Below, piece after piece: positions 1-10,294 of a stretch of 64,000 bases of DNA. Source of the stretch: Hyphodiscus hymeniophilus (taxonomy: Eukaryota > Ascomycota > Leotiomycetes > Helotiales > Hyphodiscaceae); contig VNKQ01000009.1 in NCBI GenBank assembly GCA_016508695.1, positions 930,001-994,000 of the forward strand, read 5' to 3'. A program made the position numbers and the translations under genes. The notes under the pieces were generated by a model. The model was not told the origin of the DNA, did not search any database, and saw nothing but the letters and a program-made list of their open reading frames with translations. Positions within the stretch are counted from its first letter, which is position 1. Every line of letters starts with the position of its first letter.

Positions 1-2108
1 TATAATAAGGAATTACTTACTATTATTATAGTATTTAAATAGTAGAGAGTATACTTAAAAGGCCTAGAATACTAGGTTTAGGTATAGACGGACTATAAGA
101 ACCTTATAACCTTTATTATAATAAAGATCCTTAATAAAAGATAGGTTAGATAATTAGAAATACTCTTAGTATATAACTTTACTATCTTATACCAAAAAGG
201 ATTAGAAAACGTAAGAATAAACGCGCTAAGCTACTAATAGGAGTATAATGGCAAGCTAATAAAAAGGCCCCGCGTAATACTTAAAGAAGTTAATAAAGAT
301 ATAGAGTATAATTACGAACTCTTAGCTATAATCTTTATTATAAAAGATAAGGATCTAGAAGTACGAATTAAAAGTAGTATATCGATAAGACGAATACGCT
401 ATTAAAATCCTTAAAAACCTAACGAAGGACTTTTACGTAGACTACTAAAGAATACTATAGTATAAAAGATTAGTATATATTTTAGCAAGACTAAGATATA
501 AGTTCGTTTGCACGTAATACTTATTATTAGCCTATAGATATTAAGGTATTAATAAAACCCTTAAAAGGTTATTACGAGACTACTACTTCTTAGGGATAAA
601 AAAGGTAATAGAGAAAGAAGTCTTAGAATATAATTTATATAATAAGAGTAAGCCGAATCGATATATACTATATAGGCTACTATAATCGGCCTTAGTACCT
701 AAAAAGGTATAGAAATTAATAGCCTTCGATTTTATAGTTAAATTATTACTATCTAAGGAACTAATAACGAACGTCGTCTATAACCTTATCTAAGTAGTCG
801 TTAACCGACTAACTAAGTATAAATACTTTATATTATATAAGGAAGGAAGTAATATAATAGAACTTATATATATATTTATTAAAATAGTTATTAGTTAATA
901 TAGTCTACTAGACGAAATCACGTTAGACAAGGATAAGTTATTTACTTTTAAGTTCTAGTTATTACTAATAGTATAACTAGGAGTAAACCACAAACTATCT
1001 ATAGTATTTTACCCGTAAACAGACGAATAAACGGAAAGACTAAACTAAACGTTAGAATAATACTTAAGGAGTTATATTAACTATAATTAGGATAACTAAG
1101 TAAAACTCTTACTAGTAGTAAAATTTGTATATAATAGTACTAAGAGCGAGCCTATTAGAATATTACTATTCTTCGCGAACTATAAATACTAGCCGGAAGT
1201 ATATTAATAACCGAGAAAGGATAAACAAATAGCCTAGTATACTCTTGTAATAGCTAACTACCTATAAAGACTTTACGAGCAATTAGCTAGGGATATCTAG
1301 TTTGTCGGATTAAGAATAATAACTTACGCAAATAAAAAGCGAAGTATAAAGCCTATACTTAAAGAGGGGGATAAAGTCTACCTCTTGCGAAAAAACATTA
1401 AAACAAAGAGGCCAAGTACTAAACTTGATTTTAAGAAGTTAAGACTATTTGAAATTCTAAAGAAAATTAGAGTAGTTAATTATTAGCTAAAACTACTAGC
1501 AAAATCCCGATTACACCTAGTATTCTATATATCGTTACTAGAACTAGTAAAGGGACTAACTATAATAGTTATAAACGCAAATATTTAACTAGAAAACAAC
1601 TTAGACGTATACAAAGTAAAAGGAATAGTAAGTATTAAAAGAAATAAGAGTAAGTAGGAATACCTTATTAAGTAGAAAGAGTACGACGAAATAGATAATA
1701 TATAAGAACTTACGAGAAACCTTAATTATTTAGATCTCTTAAGATAGTTTCGTTAAAAACGAAGGCATCTAATATAAGAGGGTCGTCTTGTATACTCTAA
1801 TCGAGATTTACTAAACCTAGGGATACGTTTAATAAGAAGGAGTCTAACTCGAAGGCGGGGAACTAAGGGGTTAAGGAAGAAGTAGGGTTTTCCTAACTCG
1901 GGATAGCCTTAGGACGAGGCCCACGAAAGAACTAACAAACTCTTTTAAGAGGTTTATAGTAACTAGGGGAGTTATAAGAAGATTTTCCTTGAATATACTT
2001 AGAATAGCGAGAAGATTCGGCTAAGTTAAAAAGATAAGTATAATAATATAATCGATAACGGGAATAAGAAATAGTAAAACGATTTGATTTCTTAATTCGC
2101 ACTATAAG
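1..2108 (+). mobile_element. RIP-degraded Ty3/Gypsy chromovirus, 3' part of pol
   Basis: Decayed LTR retrotransposon, cut by the left window edge. Read through its stops, the plus strand gives, in pol order: the end of RNase H (an ENVRxxALS-like string near 200-230), the integrase H2C2 zinc-binding region (about 530-600, ending RDYYFL), the integrase core (DFIVKL near 730, VVVDRLTKY-like near 790, RDKLFTSKF-like near 930, YPQTDEQTERLNQTLEQYL near 1005-1060 with its stops read as sense), a GPY/F-like module (KLDFKKLRLFEI near 1425) and a C-terminal chromodomain (EYLIKWKEYDEIDNT-like, about 1655-1705). That order and the chromodomain define chromoviruses. CpA and TpG are nearly absent while TpA is abundant and CpG is kept, and stops sit where Q and W codons are expected. 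This is the RIP signature. It cannot encode functional protein. Confidence 0.9.
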
Positions 2109-2652
2109 TGTAATACGCTCTTTTAATTTCTTATAATATATAGAGAGTATATTAAATAATAAGGAAAGAAAAAAGAGAATAACTAGCGAGAGATATTCCC
2201 TACGTATATTTAGCGCAAGAGACTATACTAGCTAAGAGGGAGATAGTATTATAAGATACGTGATAGCTCGTAGCCTAAGGCTCGATAACTAGGTTATAAG
2301 AGAATTACGAGTAGAAATTATAAGAGTAGAGAGCTACTTTGTATCACGTGATAGAGTCCTATAAGCAAGGAGTACCCGATTATTTAGGGACTCTTACTAT
2401 AGAAGACTCTAGACTCCTTAGGATAGGGACTTTAGATTCTCTAGCCTGGGACTCTAGGGTAATAAAGGTTTTATATAAGTAGTAGTATTTCCTTAGTAGA
2501 TAGAAGCTTTGTGCTTAACTCAAATATAGTATCTTTATACTATACTTAGTAACTATAAAGGTTATACTTACCTTGACTACGATAGCTTCCCTAATTACCC
2601 AACCTAACCTAATTGCCCACGAGACTAACACTAGGTAGCGAGCTTTGTTATA
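2109..2652 (+). repeat. probable 3' LTR of the chromovirus (RIP-mutated)
   Basis: Begins with TGTAATACGC just after the pol region and runs to about TTGTTATA, which would be a TGTTACA-type LTR end after C-to-T change. It contains a TATA-like string (ttttatataag, near 2470) followed by a transcribed-looking region. Composition is AT-rich like the pol region, and normal composition resumes just downstream. The boundaries are inferred from typical TG...CA LTR ends. No second LTR copy lies in the window, so they cannot be confirmed here. Confidence 0.5.
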
Positions 2653-3111
2653 GTACTCTTCTTATAAGTGCCATAACCCTTATAATAAGATCGTGCGCTT
2701 TGGGAATGTGATCGAGAACTGTCAGTGCCTGCCTGCTTAGCTCGATTGAAGCTCTGAATCTATATGAAGGAGCCTTGTACAAATCTATCAGTTGGAGAGA
2801 AACTCAGGAAGGTATGTGCATCACATCTTTCAGCCCTTTACCACTGCAGAAGGAACTTCTTGTACTCTACCGTACCTCGGAAAACGAGGCTACAAGAGGG
2901 CAGGGCGAACGGGAAGAGTGAGTGCATATCCTCATGAGAAGAGACGGCCCTCCCACGATATACTTGGAATCGAAGACATCAGGCATGGAAGTCGCTGCTG
3001 GTAAGGTAAGGAAGCCGATATCAAGTTTTCCCTCGGCGACTATGTGAATCAATCAATGGCTGTCAGTGCTTGAACAGATAGGACTCCTGTTCTCGTTATT
3101 CTTGCCAGCAG

Positions 3112-3136
3112 AAGTCAAGTCAAGTCAAGTCAAGTC
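3112..3136. repeat. AAGTC pentamer x5
   Basis: Five exact tandem copies of AAGTC. It is a short microsatellite with no visible coding role. Confidence 0.95.
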
Positions 3137-4371
3137 AAGAAAGCATCTTGAAAGAGCGTCGCCGGAGGAGGAAGATGCGAAGATGCGAAGAGGAGAATAG
3201 GTACCTAAGCCGTCAATTGTATCGAGTTAGTTCGACCAGCCGAGCTTCCGAGGAGACTAAGGTACTTTACCTATCTTAGTATTGCTTCCTCGGGGTCCTA
3301 TGACGTAGATTGACCCTCCTGTGAGCAATGAGCATCTCGCTTCTGGAAGCTGGGTGAGGCACTCACTAGGTAAGGTTAGGATACGAAGTAAGATACTTCG
3401 AAGTAGGATGAGGTAAGTACCTTATGGTCACGTGATTCGCTCCACTCGAGTACATTGGCAGTGATGGAGTATGAAAGAAGGAGAGTAAGGTACATGCACG
3501 ATAGTACAGTATCTGGAGGGCTAATTCCAAGAGATTGATGGGTTCCCACCACAGCAAGGATGGTCAATTCATTCTACGGGTCACTTTATTGGATCGAAGG
3601 CTTCTGGGAGAGGACTGGGAGTCTGGGATTGTATCATTGTTATACAAAGTAAACAGTTCCCGTTGTTGTATATACTATTCGTTTTATATACTATTCGTTG
3701 TATATACTTACTACCTTACTATCACTCCGCTCTGGAACATCTGGCGAGGTTGTGTGGTGGTGGCACCATGTCGGGCCGATGGTACAGCTTAGGAGATGCC
3801 CCTTCTTAAGGTAGGTAGATCGGCCTCCTTACCTTATGGAGACAAAGGCAAACTCAAAGCGCATTTAACCTCCGTTCGTAGGTCGAGGGGAGTGAAGCAT
3901 GGTGAATCGGTGATATCTCCGATGGAGGGGGAGGGGAAAGAGCGGGGGGAGCGGGAGGCTCGTCATGCGCCTTCTGCGGGATGACGTCGCATGTAGCTCG
4001 ATCTCCATCGATACCCTTGATATCCCTGCTGCTGCAACGAGTTTACCTCCGCTGGCCGTACAGCGAATCATGATATGGTGCCTAAGGTATCCATCTATCT
4101 ATCTACCTAATGCTGCAAGCTCAGACAGACAGACAGATATTAAGTTAAGGTACGAAGTAGATGAACGCCTGTTTTCACAATAAGGTACGTACTATACTGT
4201 ACCTCCGGAATGGGCGGGGGAATGAGCGCCAGGGTAATGTCTGTACGGAGTCGAGTAGAGCAGTAAGTACATAGCAGAGAGAACGGTGTAGTCGTCGTGG
4301 TACATAGGAAGCCGCGAAGCCGCAAAGGGAGAAAAGAAAAGAAAGGAAGGGAAGGGAAGGACAGGCTTGAG

Positions 4372-4446
4372 CAATAACAAGAATAACAACAATAACAAGA
4401 ATAACAACAATAACAACAATAACAACAATAACAACAATAACAACAA
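4372..4446. repeat. AAC/AAT trinucleotide microsatellite
   Basis: About 75 nt made almost entirely of AAC, AAT and AAG triplets, in an hexamer-like AACAAT pattern. It could be read as poly-Asn in one frame, but no gene surrounds it. Confidence 0.95.
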
Positions 4447-5023
4447 GTACCTAAGCTCAATTCATCGACCCGGAGCAGAAGCTCCTCCCTTGCTCCTGAG
4501 GGGCCGGGCGCCTGGGCCGCTTTCGTGCCCATGCACGAATGTATCTATCCACCCTCCTTTGATTGGCTGCCATGGCCAGAGGATGGCATTCTGGATATCC
4601 CATCTCTCGTTCGAATTATTGCCTCCTACCTTTACCAATCCGTATGAGGCGGTGCACTAGACCCCGTCACTCTAGTGAGGCCAGCCAGCAGCCACAGCAG
4701 CACCTAGCGATCGAGAACTCGGTGGCGATCGGGATTCGGAGGTGTGGCTCAACCTCTTTGCTAGCCAGCTGCAGCTGGAGACTCAGTACTCAGTACTCAA
4801 TGGACCAATCATACTAGCTCGCTACTCCATGAGCTATACCTTATCAGATCTCTCTCTGTTAGCATCGCGAGAACAAGAGAAACGAAACAGGAAAACACTG
4901 GATAGAGCGGACAGGGTGGCAAACAAGCCCAACCAGCCAATCCTCTTCATGCCCGCTTAGGTAATGTGGCTGCCGCCTTTAAACAGTGCCATCCATCCAG
5001 CAGCACGACAATTGGGAATTCCC

Positions 5024-5909
5024 ATGTTGGAAATCCCCATTGGCGCTCCAGAGCTCTCTCTCCCCCCCTCTTGCTCCCATCCTACGCAAGTAAGCTCTCG
5101 GCCCTGCCCTGCCCGGCCCTGCACATCCACATCTACATCACATCTACAATACTTACATCTCCCCACTTTCTCAACCCAGGGCGCGCGCTCATTTCGTCAC
5201 CATCCATCTTGATCTGATTGAAAAATTAAGAAAAAACAAAGGGTCGCGGGTCTGAGCGTCCGACCTACTTACTTCATACTTCCTCTCCACCACGCCGTCG
5301 TCGTCCTAGCTCAGGATTCCGGAATAACACTTCTTCAACCTTCTGTCAACAATCGCATCACACAACAATCCGCCCTTACCACTTACTTCCAACTACTACT
5401 CAATTCTCGTGCCAACATTAAAAACTACCAATCTAGCTGTAAGTTGTCTCTATCTCTCTGAAGAAAAGTGAGTGAAGGATTTCGGTGTCTAATTTGGTTT
5501 CCCCTGCAGTTCACTGGTCGCGCTTTACTCGTCGCCGTTGTCCTTCCCCTCAACTTCTTCTCCCCCACAAGCCAGTCGGAAAACTTTACCTTGAGGAACC
5601 TAACTCGACCTCCCACTGATTGGGATTCTGATTTAAAACGATTCGAATCTGGATTCGGGGTCGTTTCCAACAGTCTCGATCCCCCTGCGCTTGAGGCGTA
5701 GTAGAAGACAAACGGGTGCCTCTTGCTTCTGAGCAGTATCAGCTCACATTCCAATCCCGAATATCAACTGGAATATTAGCGGGCCACGCGAGTCATTTAA
5801 CAACGGACCATTAACATAGATTCCTTGGCTCCTACCCAAATTTCGAATTTTCGGCCCAACTGCTCTCTTATCAACAGCAGCTCGTTCCAACACACGTCCG
5901 GTATTCATC
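5024..5909 (+). promoter_or_regulatory. ATG-free leader/proximal promoter of the bZIP gene
   Basis: No ATG occurs on the plus strand from just after the one at 5024-5026 until the bZIP start codon at 5910. The stretch is pyrimidine-rich and contains a good candidate 5'UTR intron, 5439-5509 (GTAAGT ... CTAAT ... CCCCTGCAG, 71 nt). Loss of upstream ATGs is expected in a long transcribed leader read by scanning ribosomes. The transcription start itself cannot be placed from sequence. Confidence 0.6.
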
Positions 5910-7331
5910 ATGGACACTCTCTCGACATACAACGAATACATGGGGAATGGCGCCTTGATGGGATATGGGGCCAACAGCAATGAAGACGTAAACGACCTGC
6001 TTGACTTTGAGCAAGCGGAAGAGTTAGATGGAGTCCACTCTTCCGGAATGAATGATATGTTCGACTTCGGTGCTCCTGGTTTGTTCACGCCCAACGGCAT
6101 GAACATCAATAGTGGAATCATGCCAGCTCCTTTCGGTCAGAGCAACACGTTCCAGACTCTTCCTAATGGTTCCTCTGCGCAATACGCAAACCCCAACTTA
6201 CCCAGCTATGACATGAACACTTCTGGCTTCCCATTCACCCAGCAGGTAGACCCTACAATCATAATGGGACCTGGTCCGTTTGCGAATGCTGCGATTCAAC
6301 CCGATGCACACCAGACCGTCTCCATCAGTCAGATACAACCTGGTGACATGGCACCTGCTCAAGAATCAAGACCCTCTGCCAAGCGTTCCCAAGACTCTGA
6401 AGACGCCCAGCCACCAAAGCCAAAGCGTACGAGAGTTTCGAAGAAGAGGAAACTCACTGTAGAACAGCAGGAGACGAAACGTAAGGAGTTTCTGGAGAGA
6501 AATAGACAAGCCGCAAGTAAGTGCCGAACAAGAAAGCAAGAAGCCAATTCAGCACTTCAAGCCAAAGTATCCGCATTCGGTCACCACAATGAGCTGCTCA
6601 AGGCACAATTAGCATTGCTGAAAATGGAGCTCGTCGAAATGAAGAAGATGCTCCTCAGTCATGCCGACTGCCAAGATGCAACGTTCAAAGCTGGAGTGGA
6701 GACTCACGAATCTGTGTATGGAAACAATTCTACGCTTGGCGACAATACCTCTATTGCAACGCCACAGTCGAGCCACTCTTACACAAGTATGCCTGGACAA
6801 TCGATGAGTACCCCCAGGATTGATTCTCCTGGGATGGATATGAGTTTAAATTTAGGCCCTGCTACACCCTCGTGGGAAATGCAGCGTGTTGGTTCTGATA
6901 TGTCGAGCATGAGCCAGACATACCACATTGATGGATCATTGAGTAACGAGCCTCCCCTTATGACCGATCAGATGCTTCGCGCAGAGAGAGAAAAGAAACT
7001 TGAGGAGCAAGAAGAATATATGAAAAGTTACCGAAGTGGAAACCAGGCGGCGCAGGAGGAATACGAGATTGCCATGAGCCGCCAAAACTCGCGTTCGAGG
7101 AAGGCTAGCATTGGATCTTCAAGCAATGATCAAGAAGATTCTGCTTACAGCAGCGCCATCACCACTCCTGAGACTTCTGACAAGGAAATTCCAGGCCATG
7201 TGAACATGACCATGGCACGTACGACTCGTCGTGGAATGGCTAAAAGGAGTCTTGAGAACCCTCGTATCAAGATTTTGAACAACTCGTCTCTCCCTGGTGT
7301 TTCTCCATCAGATTTCCTCGCTCAGGCATGA
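5910..7331 (+). CDS. bZIP transcription factor, ATF/CREB family
   Basis: Intronless 473-residue nuclear regulator. A basic region (about residues 180-210) contains RNRQAASKCRTRKQ, the ATF/CREB-type DNA-contact motif, preceded by the basic KPKRTRVSKKRK segment (likely nuclear localisation signal). A leucine zipper follows to about residue 250 and ends in LLSHADC, matching the conserved LLxHxDC end of fungal Atf1/AtfA-type zippers. The N-terminal and C-terminal parts are low-complexity, rich in S, N, Q and M, with a Ser-rich stretch near residues 385-425 that could be phosphorylated. Family members control stress, sporulation and secondary metabolism, acting as homo- or heterodimers on TGACGTCA-like sites, often under the Hog1/Sty1 MAP kinase. 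Which paralogue (AtfA, AtfB or another) cannot be decided here. The start is the first ATG after a long ATG-free leader. TGACGT cores upstream make autoregulation possible but unproven. Confidence 0.93.
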   Translation: MDTLSTYNEYMGNGALMGYGANSNEDVNDLLDFEQAEELDGVHSSGMNDMFDFGAPGLFTPNGMNINSGIMPAPFGQSNTFQTLPNGSSAQYANPNLPSYDMNTSGFPFTQQVDPTIIMGPGPFANAAIQPDAHQTVSISQIQPGDMAPAQESRPSAKRSQDSEDAQPPKPKRTRVSKKRKLTVEQQETKRKEFLERNRQAASKCRTRKQEANSALQAKVSAFGHHNELLKAQLALLKMELVEMKKMLLSHADCQDATFKAGVETHESVYGNNSTLGDNTSIATPQSSHSYTSMPGQSMSTPRIDSPGMDMSLNLGPATPSWEMQRVGSDMSSMSQTYHIDGSLSNEPPLMTDQMLRAEREKKLEEQEEYMKSYRSGNQAAQEEYEIAMSRQNSRSRKASIGSSSNDQEDSAYSSAITTPETSDKEIPGHVNMTMARTTRRGMAKRSLENPRIKILNNSSLPGVSPSDFLAQA

Positions 7332-7828
7332 TTGATTTATGCCGATAATCAGGGCTCGAAGTCAAGGAACGGGTTATGATATCGAAACCTGTACGTTAAG
7401 AGGTTTCCATGGGTAGGACATTTGTCTCCAATACGGCGTACATAGGATGATACCACATGAGTTTATTTTGAAGGACAGTATGGAGTTTGGCGTGGTGGAT
7501 TGGCTTGAATTGGAATTGCCCCAATTACACCTGGCTGTGCAACGATATGATAAATGGATCAAGCCCTCTAATTTGCAGACTGAAAGTTCGGCTTCGCTGG
7601 CGTTTGCCCTGCCGCATCGCTGTTGGCGTTGCGAATCCTCGTAGCATTTATGAAAAAAGTACTTTTCAAACCGCACTTCCGCTCTGCTGTGGTGAAATGC
7701 ATTGAGGATATGCCGGATCGTTGTTTCGTTCGTCGCTGAAATCATAAACTCGGTAGTTTCCGATCTTCACGCCGTGACAAGTGCCGATGTAAAACCGTCA
7801 GCGTTCCCGTCGCTTCAATGCTTGACCT

Positions 7829-9395
7829 TTAATTTTCCACAGGAAATACTGGTTTCCGGACTGTCTCATCTGCCTCGAAATATATAGCTCTGCTGAATAG
7901 CCCAGAAACCGGTCTTTCGAGTGCGTCTGATGCCTTTCGAAAGTCTCGAAATGGAGTTTGGACTGGAGGTCTAGCGGGTTTGGATCGTGTGTGGCAGACT
8001 GGCTGCTCCGAAGAAACCCACGATGATTTCCCCTCCACTTGGCAGCTCACATCATCGGGTACGATAGTCGATCTCGTGCCCGAGTCCACAACGTGCTGGA
8101 TGAAGCTTGAGCACTGTCATAAGAGACTGGGATCCACGAGAGCATCATTTGTACCAATCTTCGCCTCTCCCTGTCGTCCGAAAGACCTCTGCTTCGCTCT
8201 CGACGTGTATCTTTCCACTGGCTTCAATGTCTTCTTCAGAGTTCTTGCGGTGCTGGAGCCGTCTAGTGATGGGTGCTGGGAGATGTGCTCTGGGTAGAGC
8301 AGGTCGCGGGATCCTCCAGTTTGATACATGCATATTCCCCTCGTGGATTGCACGGTGCGAAGGCGGAGAAGCCAAACTCGGTCTGGCTATGGTGTACCAT
8401 CCTGGGTCGAGGTGAGGTAGCTGCCTTTCCACCGTGCCATCATAGACCCACTGAACTCCTGATGAGGCTTTCTGGCTTGTGAACAACATCACCATGACTT
8501 GTAGCCAACAGAGCAGATCATGGTATCCCAGCTCAACTCTTGTAAGAACAGAGCTTAATGTACGGACGAACGAGCGAGATGTAGATGGTCTGGTGGGTTT
8601 CGTCTTCCTCGGGGCGATGATATCCTTGTCGGCTTATCCTGTGTTGACTTACACTTCTCAACATCATGGTCTGGCTTGCGAAGGTCCTCTTATAACGGCG
8701 GAGCCCTGCTGCTTTAGCGATCCACGATGTGCTGAGGGTTCGGATTTGTGAGGATCGGAGGCGGGTAGTCTGGTATTTGTTGCCTCTTTGAAATCTGTGG
8801 ATATTGAGGGGATGCCACTATCCATACTGTTGTCGAACGAATACCGTTGTCGGGAAGAGTGACTTCCCCTGAAGAAGAGGATATCTTTACAGTGTGGATA
8901 GTGGTGTCGAGAAAGGGCGTTGTGGAGAAAGACGCTAATACTCTCCGGGCGGCGATCCCAAGCAGGCAAATAGATTGTTACCTCCCGGAAAGTCGAAGCC
9001 CACATCCTGAGTGTTCTCCATCACACCCGCGAATATTTGTTATTGGTCTGTGAGAGGAAGAGGATCCTGCGAACTTTCATACGAAGACTCCAATTACCAC
9101 TCCCAAAGTCAAGGGTGCCATGAGTTCATTGGTGATTCATATGGTCGAAGGAGTGCGATTAGCTGAGAGTTGAGCGAAGGCCAGTGCTCTGCTGACAATC
9201 CAGTACGAGAATGTCTTGGAGCTATGTTGAGGTACAGTTGTCGATATCATAGGCGGGATGTCCCAGCTGTCCACTTCCAATTCGCTGGGAGAAGACAATG
9301 TTCCAGTATTGCCGTTCACCCGCAGGGAGTCTGATTGCTTCACAGCTTTGTATGCCATAGCAAATGGCGAGAACGACGGGAACGAGAGCCGTCAA
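7829..9395 (-). pseudogene. possible decayed or multi-exon unknown gene
   Basis: The minus strand has several coding-like segments in different frames. At 9395-9225 a frame without an ATG reads as a hydrophobic, signal-peptide-like stretch (LTALVPVVLAICYGIQS) followed by a polar part containing DIDNCTST. It then meets TAG at 9224-9222 and TAA at 9161-9159 in the same frame, both codons that one C-to-T change makes from Gln. Another frame without a start is open at about 8981-8714, and others continue to about 7829. No family was recognised. This could be a broken secreted-protein gene or chance open frames; the evidence is weak. Confidence 0.2.
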
Positions 9396-10245
9396 GGATC
9401 AGAGAGAGATTTCAGGGACAAGCTGGCGGATTGTTGGCTTTGGCGAGTCGTTGAGCTTCTGGTCAGAGCTTGATAGTTGAGTAACTGCATTTACTTTTTT
9501 GTGTTTTCATGAAGAAGTAAAGATCGAGGGCCAAGTGAAAGGGTTGAGAGCCGAGAGTTGAGACTCGAAGGACGTGTTGTCGATAACCAAGCGAAAGGCG
9601 GTATAACTTGTCTGGATATCGAAAGAGTGCTTAGCGTTTGGATGGATTGGCGTTCGAGGTTTTGTTCTTCTGCCTTGCTTCTGTCTGAGTTAATGCTATG
9701 TCTAAATCGCTGAATAGATGGAACGCAGAAGAGCAAAGAAATATATGGCTAGGATCGGTGTCTGAGCCGTTCACACACATACTTTCACGTTTGCTGAACA
9801 GTGTTGTGAAAGATGGAATTAGAAAATGCTGAGTAGGAAAGGAATATACTCGCCCGGCACAGGGCTTAGTACAAGTAGTCCGAGACCCTTGGGATCCCCT
9901 CGCCCCACACCTTGCCCCATTGATGTAATGCAGCGGAGAGAAAGACGGGGGGTCCGTCATGTATATGGATAACCTCAATTATTGGCCGGGACAAAACTCC
10001 TATGACGGAGCACGGAGCACCTCCGTCAGCTCCGATCTGAGATTGGCAAGAGATCCATCCTTGCGGGGGACGATGATGAGAGAAAAGTGCCTCGACGGAG
10101 CAGACAGGTTGATCAAGTAGATCTCTGACTCTGAGCACGGCAGTACTGGCATCTTTGACCTGCCCGAGAAGTCCAAGATGGGGTTGGGTTTTTGATTGTG
10201 CCTGCGATTTCACCAGCGCTTCCGTCCTAGATGTGCTGAGAGAAA

Positions 10246-10294
10246 AGAATACAGAATACAGAATACAGAATACAGAATACAGAATACAGAATAC
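10246..10294. repeat. AGAATAC heptamer x7
   Basis: Seven exact head-to-tail copies of AGAATAC (49 nt) in the gene-poor region. Exactness suggests recent slippage, and it would probably vary between strains. Confidence 0.97.

Larger units (their letters stand above)
2653..5023. other. gene-free region between retroelement and bZIP leader
   Basis: No reading frame here looks like a protein; the open frames are short and unsupported. It holds several simple repeats: a pentamer array (3112-3136), tatatactattcgtt-type short direct repeats (about 3661-3712), runs of tatc and cagacaga (about 4089-4138) and a trinucleotide microsatellite (4372-4446). TGACGT core sequences, which ATF/CREB proteins bind, occur at 3301 and 3982. 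Many copies of short ggtac/ctaaggta-like words are scattered through it. It probably acts as the distal promoter of the bZIP gene. Confidence 0.6.

Noticed and set aside
4140..4532. Open frame coding a Cys/Tyr-rich repeat protein
   Set aside because: Produced entirely by the AAC/AAT microsatellite read on the other strand.
8285..8310. tRNA D-arm-like hairpin GCTCTGGGTAGAGC
   Set aside because: No T-arm with GTTCRA or matching acceptor stem follows at the right distance.
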